NCBI GenBank assembly: GCA_033816765.1
Contig: CM066294.1
Location: forward strand, 744,001-808,000
From: Nothopassalora personata
Taxonomy: Eukaryota; Ascomycota; Dothideomycetes; Mycosphaerellales; Mycosphaerellaceae
Direction of reading: 5' to 3'
DNA length: 64,000 bases
Position 1 is the first letter of the stretch. Each line of letters starts with the position of its first letter. The notes beneath the pieces are model-generated. The model saw nothing but the letters and a program-made list of their open reading frames with translations. It was not told where the DNA came from and did no database searches. Below are positions 51,135 through 61,028 of this stretch, in pieces. A program made the position numbers and the translations under genes.

Positions 51135-52639
51135 ATAAAGGATAACCTTATGTACTACGGAGACGCAATCGTAGTACCTAGGGATTACGTAATTAGGTCG
51201 CATCTAATTCGTATACACTACGACGACGTCCTCGCGGGTCACTTTAGAAGGACTAAGACTAAAGAGCTGTTACGACGTAATTATTAGTAGGACTCACTTA
51301 GCACGGACGTGAAACAATACGTCTAAGCCTATAGAACCTGCTAGGGTTTGAAGGCGAGGCGCTATCGACCCTACGGCGAGCTATAACCGCTTCCTAGACC
51401 GGAGCGACCGTAGTAGGAAATTACTATAGATTTTATTACGGACCTACCTCTAAGTACGCAAGCCGGTTACGTGTATAATGCGATCCTAGTAATAGTCGAT
51501 CGCTACTTAAAAATGAGCTTATACATCCCGACGACGAAGACTTACATAGCCGTAGAGCTTACGAGGCTCCTACGAGACGAAGTCGTGCGATACTATAGTG
51601 TCCCGTTAGGCATAGTAAGCGACCGAGGTCCGGTCTTTACTAGTTAGTTTTAGAGTAACTTCTACTTCGAGGCGCGTATAAAGCGTAAGCTATCCACGGC
51701 CTTTCACCCTTAGACTAACGGCTAAACTAAGAGGGTAAACTAAACCCTCGAACAATACCTTCGTTATTACTATAGTAACAATTAAACTAAGTGGGCTAAG
51801 TGGCTTACAGTTACTAAATTCGTAGCTAATAATAGCATCCACCTAATACTACGGATAAGTCCGTTCGAAATAGCGCACGGTTAGCGACCTAAGATTACCC
51901 CTACACTAACTAGATCTCGAGACGAGACCTAGGGGGGGGAAGTACTAGTAGCGGTAACAGCTACGAGTCGTATGCGAAAACTACGCGCTATACTCGAGGA
52001 GCGATAGAAGGCTATAGTAGAAAGCTAGGCTCGCTACTATAATAAGACCTACTAAGCTAAGACCTACCGTATAGGTAACTTAGTCCTATTATTAACGAAG
52101 AACCTCAAGTTAGTAGTACTAAAGAAGAAGATAGGTCCGAAGTTTATCGGCCTATACCGCATTACGGACGCTATCGGTTCGTAGGCGTACCGCCTAGCGC
52201 TACTAGCCGACTTAAGGCTCTATAACGTCTTCTATATCTCTCTCCTCGAGCCGTATATCGGTAGCGATAAGGATGGACCCGTACCCCCTCTAGCTAATAA
52301 GGACGGAGAGTATAAGGTAGAGGCAGTACTAGATAGGCGTAAGCGTAAGGGTAAGCTGCAGTATCTAGTCTAGTAGAAGGACTAGCTAGAGGAGTATAAT
52401 AGCTAGGAACCGGCGGAGGGCCTCGCGAATACGGATTGCATAGTAGCCGACTATAAGGCGTTAAGGAGAAGTAAATAAGACTAGTACTAGAGCATAAACA
52501 AAACTTTTCTTAACTATAAACAAAATAAAAGCTAAAGAGTAGCGCCCCTACTAGGGGCCACGTAGAGTAGTAGTAGGCGAGGAGCCCGCGAGCAGCGCGT
52601 GAGGCGAGCGCCTTAGTTGTCGTTACGTAGTAACTTAGG

Positions 52640-53560
52640 TAAGAATGCCTAGTCGGCGGCGGTAGTGTCAATGTTCTACGCCTATAGGAACTGGGACTAC
52701 GGTTAGTAGGGTACACGTAGGCGAGGAACATACGACTTACGGCGCGGCCGAGTTCGAATAGCCTATTAAGGGCGCGGTTCTACTCCTACTAGAGCGCGAG
52801 GGCTTCGGCGGCGGGGGCGGCGGTAGTGGTAGCGGCGGCGGCGGAGGTACGCATGCGGGTCTCCCCGGTACGCTTATGCTTATAGGCATTAAACTGCCTA
52901 ATAGCCTATAGGAAGGGTTAGCCGAAGCATAGGGGACGCACTAGAGCCCTCCCCCGCGAGTAGTAGTCGACTCGCACGAGCGAAGTAGCGACTTACCTCC
53001 TTAATGTCGTTACCTAGCTAGGCATATAGGCGGATCTGCTTTACTAGCTCCTACTACTAGAGGTCTATAGGCGCCTAGCCTATTATAGCCGTAAGGAAGT
53101 CGCGCTGGGACCGTGCGGCGCGTAGGCGGCTTACTAGCGAGGCGATAGCGTAGCTAGTATTAGGCACGTAGCTATGTTTACTACGCCTATAGCGGCTACA
53201 CTTCTTTAGGAGCTCGCCGGTAGTAATACTATTACAGTCATCGGCCTCGTCTAGTAAGTGGTTAGTATACGAATCGTAGGCGACACGCGTAGAGACTTAC
53301 CCCTAACGAAGTACGGGAGGCACCGTATGTATATATTAATTCTCTACGAGAGCTTAGTAGCTAGCGAGGGCGTTAGTAGCTACGAGGGTGATGCTAGTCG
53401 CTTGCGACTACTAGGCGTTCTAGGGGCGTCGCGCACTAGAGCCGCCTAGCGGCGCTCGTCTTCTACGGCGCTAGTAGTGCTGTCGCTACTAGTACTACTA
53501 GAGGAGGTGGAGCGGCTAGAGAATGGCGGCAAGGAGGGCACGGTAGACATAATAATGATG
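52640..53560 (-). pseudogene. Antisense reading frame between pol and 3' LTR of the decayed gypsy
   Basis: On the strand opposite to pol, protein-like sequence runs from an ATG near 53551 (MSTVPSLPPFSSRSTSSSS start) and, after one frame change near 53400, continues for at least 170 codons. It contains stretches such as ALVEN, TGELLKKCSRYRR, TSYAIASLVSRLRAARSQRD and GNDIKEVSRYFARASRLLLA. All interruptions are TAG or TAA, which RIP makes from CAG, CAA or TGG. Helical amphipathic composition supports coding. No family recognised. It would be an additional gene carried by the element or a gene it captured. Confidence 0.4.
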
Positions 53561-53853
53561 ATAATACTAGCGAGGCGCTTGCGATAATAGTACGGTACGG
53601 GTGCGTAGTAGTGGTGTAGCGAAGGTAATAAGCTAGGGGACGTACTAGAGAATAGGGCTAGGTTAGGCTAGAGTTTTATGCCCCTAACTAGCTACGTTGG
53701 CATAGCAACTAAGCCTTACTCACCTATACCTACATAACGATACGTACGTAACCCGTATGTAGGCCGCATAGTAACTATAGTTCTAGAAGTTCGTAGGAGC
53801 CTCTACGTAGCAACTAGCGAGCTAAGGATAGCTCGCACGGGAGAGGAGGCAAT

Positions 53854-54050
53854 TGTAAGGGGCAGCCTAGTAGCTAACCCTTACATGTAGCCTTATATAT
53901 AACATGCGGTCGCGACCGGCTACTAAGCCGCACGTAATACGCATAAGTATACCTTACGACGCGCGATGCGTCTAGAACAAAAGGTAAGAATTAGTTCATC
54001 TACGACTAGTAGGTCGTAGGCGTGCTATACATTACGACATCCCCTTAACA
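53854..54050 (+). repeat. 3' LTR of the decayed gypsy
   Basis: 197 bp, partner of 39663-39859. It carries its own RIP changes (for example GCCTTATATATAACATG against GCCTTACATGTAACATA). Confidence 0.92.
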
Positions 54051-54199
54051 CGCGCTTAGTAGTAGCTAATTACTATATCGTTCTACATCGCTACTACGAT
54101 ACGCCGAGGAGAAGAGTCCTATAGTTAAAGCCTAGTACTAGTAATGTCGAGAAGAGCTACTACTAGTATAGTAGTAGGCCTACGCTTCTTAGGCGTTAT

Positions 54200-57100
54200 T
54201 ATTACCCCCTAAGGTAATGCGGCTAGTGTTAGTATCTATAGTAGGCGCTAAGGAGCGTAGGTCTACGCCTTCCTTAGCTATGTTAAGTAGCTTCACGAAG
54301 TGCCTATACTTTTATAGTAGTAGTAGCTTAGTAACCCTATCTATAGGTATGTCGTTAGTATTAAGATACTAAATCTCGATATCTCCTCGCTAGTTTCTCT
54401 AGCGGAGCTAGTAGTAGTAGATGTTAACATAGCGTAGCTTAGTGTTAAGCTTTTACCCTTACTAGTTAATAAGTCAAATGGTCTAGGTGTTGTTATAGTA
54501 TAGGTATGTATACTAGTTAAACTCGAGATAGATCTCGGCGAAGATGCGTTCCTACTAGATTAGCTCTAATGCCGCTTATAATAGGCTAAGGAGATCGGCT
54601 TCGGTTAAGGACTTAGTAATAGTAATCTACTTAGATGCTTTATAGTCAACTAGTCCGCCGAAGAGTATAAAGATCTATCCGCTAGAGCTAGTCCTATCGA
54701 CGTTTATGCCGTAGGAGGCATCTAATGCACCGAAGAACTTATAGTTCTTACCGAGATGTTTAGGTTAACTATATAGGCTAGTAATGTGCTTACTAGCGCT
54801 ATACACAAGGTAGAGGTTCTTAGTCTCTAGGAGGTAGCGTAGGCACTAGTCTATAAGCTTTAGATGCGTGTCTATTAGCTTAGTTAGATACTACGAAAGC
54901 ATTAATAGGGAAAAGGCAATGTCTAGGCGTGTATATGTTACTACGAAGTTAAGGGATCTAATACGTTATTAGTAAGTAAGGATCTTAATAGCTTCTATAA
55001 TATAGCCTTTAGGCACCGTCTAGTTAAGGTGTTAATCTACTAGTACATTTATCTTACGTACGCTAGTAGATATACTAAACTTAGTAGCGAGCTTCTCGAT
55101 GTAGTCCTCCTATAAGAGCTATAGTAGTCTCTTCTACCGATCTCGTATTACCTTAATTCCTAGAAACTAGGTAAGATCTCTAAGCTCGTGTATCTCGTAC
55201 TTAGTAAGTAGACGCTTCTTAATGCTAAGTGCATAGTTCTTATGCTTACGGTAATATAGCATAACTAGGTCGTCTATATAAAAGAAGAACATAACCTTAT
55301 TATTATAGTAGATGCATTCGGAGTCCGAGAGAGAAACTATTCTAAGGGAGGCTAGCGTCTCGGTAAGGGAGTTATACTATAATAAAGGGGACTCCTTTAG
55401 TCCGTAGAGGGCCTTAACTAGTTTAAGAGCGTATCTATCGGTAGGGCGATCGATTCTAGGAGGCGGCTATAGATATATAGTGTATAGTAGGTCTAAGTTT
55501 AAGAAGGCGTTAATAACATTAAACTATTTAGCTTCTAGGTCGAAGCTCGCGGCTATAGCATAGTAGAGGCGAAATATACTTACTAGCAATGTAGCGGCGT
55601 ATATATCTAAGTATATACCCTATAGATCGCCTCTTACGTATAGCCGGGCCTTAAAGCTCTTTAGTATACTATACTTATCTAACTTGTACTTATACACCTA
55701 CTTTAGCGGTAATGGTAGCTAAAGTCCGTCCTCTTACTAAGCATTATAATCCTTCTCTTACTATGTAGTCTATTTAAACGTACCGGTTAAGACTGCTTTA
55801 GTAAACTCTTTAGCTATAGCTTTACGCTATTGTTAGGCGAAGCGGTGCTTTATAGCGGCTCGGTAGTTTAGAGGTTCGGGCGGAAGGTTATCGCGGTACA
55901 TTAACGTAATAGTGTTAACAGTACGTGTAGGGGAGGATCGGCGTGTTCGTACGACATCGTAGTACTTACGTCCTAGGTAACGAGGTCTCGGGCGGATGCC
56001 CGCCATCTAGCTAATAATAACGTTAGCGACTATAATATTGTGTAGAGTATAGTAGAAGTAGGCGGTTCGGAGCCTCTTCCTAGTATCGGTAAGGGTGTAG
56101 TTAGAATTAGGGGAAAACTTATCCATTTAACTAAGTTCTTCGAAGGGGATTACTAAAGGAGGAGCAGTAGCGACGTCTAGAGTCGTCAAAGCATCTATAT
56201 CTACTATAATCTCCTTACGGTCTTCCTCTATAAGTGCATCTATTAATTGCTACTTAAAGTTGTTAATGTACTGTTAAGACGCGTTACTATTGACCGCGTT
56301 GTTTTAATAGCTATTATTATAGTCGGAGTTCTCTATGCTCTCATTAGTCGATAGTTCGACCCCGGATTTAACCTAGTCTCGTAAAAGTGTAGGGGTTGTA
56401 GCGTTATTTAATAACGACCAATTAAGTAGCTAGAAACTGCTATTACCTTTAGGTTAGTTAAATGTTGCTAGTACTTGGTATTATAGCTAGTATAGTTCAT
56501 ACATAAGTAGTAATTGTTAATAGGCGTGTTAACGAGGGTTTTAATAGAGCGGCTACTATTAAGCCTATTCTTCCACCCCCTCGGCCTATACTGTGTCCTA
56601 CTTATAGTAAGCTACATACAGGTCGTAGTACTGTTTAGGCTCTTTAGCCGGTTCTACTATTACGATGTTCTTAATAGGGGTTAAGTAACTAGTAGTAAGA
56701 ATTAATAGGTCGTAGAGCGTAGTCTCATTAAAGAGGACGTCCTTTACTCGTATAACCCTATCTTTCGATAGGTCCCACACCCTATAGATGTTAGTAGAGT
56801 CGTAGCCTATAAGGTATCCGATAAGTGCTCGTTCTTTAAGCTTCTTAGTCTTACCTAGTTAAGTGGTACTATAAATGTACACGTAGGCTAGGCAGCCGTA
56901 CACTACTATGTAGCCTACATTTAGTACCCTACCTATTGCTAATTCGAAGGGAGTCTTCCAGCCTTTTAATTGGATTAGTAACCGCTAGAGAATGTAGACG
57001 GCAGCTACTATACATTTATTCTAGAGCTTTTTAGGTAGGCGAGCATAAATGCGGATTGTGCGAGACATCGTAATAATAACGCCGCCCGCTCGTTCTACTA

Positions 57101-59530
57101 GGTCCTAGTTAGACGCGTAATTAGCAGTGTTATGCTACTTAATTTAATTGTTATTAATAGTTGAGCGGAAGGCTATACTAATAGCTACTTCATTATCGCT
57201 ATAGAAGTAAACAAATCTACGCCTAATGAAATTAATAAAGCTAAGTAGGCTGTTAAAGTAAGCTAATACTAATAGTTAGTCCCTATTCTTAATGCTGAAT
57301 TAAAAGTGCCCGTAGGTATCTAAATCGTAGAAATGAACTAGGTAACGATTACTATTATATACTAGTGTAAACTTAGCCAAATCTATAGCTACGTGCCTAT
57401 AGGGAGTCATTACCCTAATTAGCTTAGTTCTATTAAACACTTTATGTACCTTAGCTAGGCTACATGCTCTATAATGTGCAGTAAGGGGTGCTTTAGGTGC
57501 ATTAGGGTTAATGACCACCCCCTTAACTCTAAACGGAAGCTAGTTAATGCGTTTAGCGCTAATATAGCCGAAGATTTAGTACCACTAGCGGCCTAAGAGC
57601 TTACGGTGTTTAATAGGGGTCCTACTAGACGTTACTACACCTTTAGTGCCCCCTATGCTATTTATTACTACTATAACGGTACGGTCGCCGTTAGAGTCCT
57701 AAATAGGCGGTGTTTAGATAGTATTACCCTTGCCAATTGTACTAATGAAGTGCGCTATACGCTACTTCTTAGTAATCTTTAGTAGGATGCTCCCATTATT
57801 ACTCGATAGCCATTTATAGACTATCTCTAACTAAGGCGGTGTAACTACCTTAAAGAAGGGGATTGTGCTAGTAGGGCGGTACAGGTCTATTAATTTCTTA
57901 TTATTATAATAGACTAAATTAGTGCGTCCGTACTACTAAAGTCTAGCCGTCTCTATACGTAAGTAGGAGATAACGTTCATATAAAAGCCTAGGTAATAGG
58001 CTACATCTAATAGGGTGAATAGTATCCCCTCTATCTTTATACGAACCTTACCTAATGCGGTAATAGGGAATGTCGTAGTTCCGGCTTGGATTAATAAGGT
58101 AGTTAGGCGCTCTATAATGAATTCTACGCCCTACTAGTTATAGTAATTAATAATATAGGTGTCCGAGCAGTTATCGTATACCTAGTAATCCCTAAAGTTA
58201 AAGCTTAATTAGCTTATCGAGCTCGAAAGGACAGTAAGACTAGTAAAGCCGTACGGTGCTACCTTGCCCTTAGTAATTGCCTTATCTCGTTCCTTATCCG
58301 TGCGCCTATTGCGGTTTAATACGCCTAGTAAGCGTTCACTATCATCGCCTAAGTAGTAATTAATAAAGTGCTTCTAGCACTTCTTCTACTACTTAGAGCG
58401 CTAATCCTTTAATAGACGCTTCTTAGGGTTAACTATATCGCATAAATAGAGGTTCTTATAACAACTCTCCTTAGGCTCGCCGGTAATATTCTAGTAGCCG
58501 CTTAGCCTATCGTTATTATTACTGCTCTTTCCTTTGTTTACACCGTTACTGCGGTTACGACTCTTGTCGCCGCGGCTACGACGACGGTCGTTATTATTGT
58601 TATCGTTCCTACCGACTATACCTACTATAGGCGCTAGTAGTAGAGGCTCGTCCTCTACTAAGGGTTCGCCTATAAAGGTTACGAAGACTAATCGACCGTT
58701 CGTAGTAACTAGGGTGGTGTCGCGTATCTATTCGAGGTATCGCTCGGTAAGCTTACTAAGCGAGAGCTTATTACGCTTCTACTCGTTATATAGTAATACT
58801 CTATAGGTAGGAGTTTTCTACTGTATCGTAAGTAGGAAGTATCGTAGTAGGTCTCCGTACTCGGCATAGTTGTAATCTAGTATCTTAGTCTATAGTACTA
58901 GCTAGTCTAAATACTAGTCGTCGACCCTTTAGGCCTAGCTCTTCTAAAGCCTATTTAGCTCTAGTGTAAGCTATCGCTTACGTAACATGTCGTTTAGTCC
59001 GTACTAATCCTTTAGAGCCTAGACCTTGCCTCTAAGGGTACGTTTACTATATATTAGCTCCTAGCCTAGCTCTATAGTAGTCCTAATTAGGTAGGTAACT
59101 AATTTAGACCTTACGGACGTAAAGATGTTATACATCCGCTACCTACGGTTAGTGTCTAACTAGCGGAGCTTAATAAGCTCCTTGTCTTTAGCCGTAGCGT
59201 CTTTAGTAGTATATGCTAATTAGATTTACTTGAACGTTAAGTACACCGGCTCTATTAGCTCGGCAGTAGTGTCGTTCGGATCTATATACTTCTAGATGTT
59301 TAGAGACTTAGCGTAGAGCTCTAACTAACGGTTAAACTTGTCCTATTAGTTATAACTCTTAAGAACGATAGTACCGTGCGGCAAAGTACCGGTACTACCG
59401 GGTGTCTCGGTAGTCGCTATAACGGTGTTAATAGGCCTAATAAAGGTTCCTATAGGTCTACTAGGGTTACTACACTACTATGCAATAGTTGTTAATGGGA
59501 TAATAATGGATCCCACTGGTTTTTAATGAC
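54200..59530 (-). pseudogene. Decayed copia gag-pol
   Basis: Read on the minus strand through TAG/TAA stops. Gag near 59400-58560 (GTLPHGTIVLKSYN, then W and Q codons turned into stops). A region around 58500-58440 corresponds to the nucleocapsid. Protease near 58200. Integrase near 57540-56600, including open fragments 57300-57518 (HYRACSLAKVHKVF) and 56598-56780. Reverse transcriptase near 55900-54900 with a preserved YIDD (complement of 55269-55280). RNase H near 54720-54230 (GALDASYGINVDRTSSSG). Order PR-INT-RT-RH proves copia type. Nonfunctional. Confidence 0.9.
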
Positions 59531-59588
59531 GATGCAAAATCTACTCTAGGGCTTCGTTTTATGTAGCGAACGTTAGTAAGCGCCTGTC

Positions 59589-59599
59589 GGGCTCATAAC
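59589..59599 (-). other. Copia primer binding site (initiator-tRNA anticodon arm type)
   Basis: Immediately inside the 5' LTR the minus strand reads GTTATGAGCCC. Its complement GGGCTCATAAC is the anticodon stem-loop sequence typical of eukaryotic initiator Met-tRNA. Copia-type elements are known to use a half-tRNA cut in the anticodon loop as primer. Confidence 0.7.
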
Positions 59600-59805
59600 T
59601 ATTACGTTACAAGTGGTTAGAAGTTATAAAATAGGCTCATAAAGGTGTTTCAAAAGCAGGTAGTAGATTGCATGTATCTAAGCTAGAATTGAAAGGGCTG
59701 CTTGTGAAAAGGCTGCAGGTGACTAATCAATGTCACCTGATTCTTGGCCGCTGCTGCCTCAGGTTTGATTGGGCTGCAGCGCCGGTGCACGCTTGGATCG
59801 TGACA
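59600..59805 (-). repeat. Copia 5' LTR (right)
   Basis: 206 bp, starting TGTCACGATCC in element orientation at 59805 and ending next to the primer site at 59600. Less RIP-mutated than the left copy and probably closer to the ancestral sequence. Confidence 0.9.
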
Positions 59806-61028
59806 CCTGCGGCGCCCGCCGATCGACAACTCGTCTCGGTTCTCTAAAAGCAAAGTCTCGCTCGCTTCGAACTGCATCTTCTGGGTGTCGAGGTAGTCCG
59901 CGAGGTAAACATGCAACATCGTCAAGCGAAAGTGCTGTGCTTCAAAATGACACATTCGGCTCTTTGGGCCATTCTGTACCGTCGCATTCGCTCTGGTCGT
60001 AGGTCGATTGGTGCAATGAAAACACCGTGGCAACGACAAAGCATGGACATCACCTTATCCAACTCGGACAAAGGCCCAGAAGATGTCGCAGCGACCCAAC
60101 AGCTTTGGGGTCTTACCACGACGACCGCAATACAGTCCACCAAGGGCACGAAGTCCACATATTGCTACTTGCCTCGAGCGTTTGTCACATAGTAACGCTC
60201 TGCAGCCATTCTTGGCTTTCGAGGACGAAATATCCTGCTGGTATGGAAGCACCGAGAGACATTCATCCGTTGCAGAAGCTAGCGTTGGTGTGCAGGTTTG
60301 GGTACAATGGGGATGAGACCAGGCCGCCTGAATCACACGTAGATATCGTAAGATCCCCAGCACCTCAGGCGTTGCGGATGCTACGTAAGACTCCAGAAAT
60401 CAGCGAACCGTGAGCTCACTATGCTCTTGTACACACTTTCCTCCTTTCTTCTTACTCTGATCACGACGCGAGACATTCTCCACCACGTAATAATGTCACG
60501 ATGTGGAGGTAGGACGATCTCTGATGTGCAAGGTGAAGTCGCGTCGCGAACTCACACCTGAAGTGGGGAAAGTTCACAGCACTGGATGCGAGCGCCACCA
60601 AGGTTCTCCATTGAGGCCTTGACGACACAGTGTTGACAACAATGACTGTTCTCGGGTTGTGCAGCCGAAGAAACGGATAGTTTCCCGTCAGCAAGCGAAC
60701 AAGGCGGAAGCGGATGCAGACGACAGACTGATATACACAACGTAAAGGTATTTATTCTTGGCGGACTGCCTCGGCGACCGTAGGATCGGCAGCTGCGGGC
60801 AAGATATCCGACCGTGGACTTTTGAGCTTGGTGTGTTAGAATTACCACGGCTCCCAGTCACCAGTCACCGAGCGAGATATTGTTCTTCTTTGCCCGCACT
60901 CGGTGTCAAAGGACAAGCTCGCCGGCCAGAGAGGGAAGCAGTGGAAAGCACCATCATCATCTGTATCGTACACAGCACCACCGTCACCACCACACTCAGC
61001 ACTCACGCGTTTGAAGAGCGAGCACAGA
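59806..61028. other. Spacer and promoter of the glycine decarboxylase gene
   Basis: Normal base composition resumes directly at the copia border. No gene is recognised in the 1.2 kb. Small frames on both strands have no coherent content. The last ~200 bp are the probable leader. Confidence 0.5.

Larger units (their letters stand above)
39860..52480 (+). pseudogene. Decayed gypsy gag-pol (interrupted at 43447-51134)
   Basis: Reading through RIP stops: a Gag capsid-like part near 40200-40720; a zinc knuckle near 40890-40950 in which Cys and His codons have become Tyr codons (TGY or CAY to TAY); protease-like sequence near 41270-41520; RT near 41800-42420, with 41882-42130 still fully open (GWIRRSVSEAGAPILFVLKK ... 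FTTIDLKDAYHRIPI) and the catalytic YLDD changed to YLDN near 42270; RNase H near 42680-42860; then, across the nested insertion, integrase near 51180-51900 (ITIDFITDLPLS, GIVSDRGPVF). Nonfunctional. Confidence 0.9.
39663..54050 (+). mobile_element. RIP-decayed Ty3/gypsy retrotransposon (second level)
   Basis: Two 197-bp LTRs (39663-39859 and 53854-54050), both TGTAAGGGGC...CCCTTAACA, flanked by perfect 5-bp duplications CGCGC (39658-39662 and 54051-54055). Without its own insertion the element is about 6.7 kb. Gag, protease, RT, RNase H and integrase traces run on the plus strand and are riddled with TAG/TAA in place of CAG, CAA and TGG. It sits in the 3' region of the copia element and is itself interrupted by the intact gypsy at 43447-51134. 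Confidence 0.92.
37908..59805 (-). mobile_element. RIP-decayed Ty1/copia retrotransposon (outermost element of the nest)
   Basis: Terminal repeats of 206 bp at 37908-38113 and 59600-59805 align base for base without gaps. The flanks are CCTAC (37903-37907) and CCTGC (59806-59810), a 5-bp target duplication differing by one RIP-type G-to-A. The primer site lies directly inside the right LTR and the polypurine tract directly inside the left LTR, so the element reads right to left. Gag, integrase, reverse transcriptase and RNase H remain recognisable at 54200-59530 on the minus strand. The element is interrupted by the gypsy insertion 39663-54050 and by the solo LTR 39170-39498. Confidence 0.9.

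Noticed and set aside
53258..53449. 63-codon plus-strand frame in the decayed gypsy
   Set aside because: It opposes the more protein-like antisense frame and has no pol similarity. Chance opening in RIPed DNA.
59683..60039. 118-codon minus-strand frame
   Set aside because: It spans the junction of the copia LTR and flanking DNA, so it is a chance open frame.
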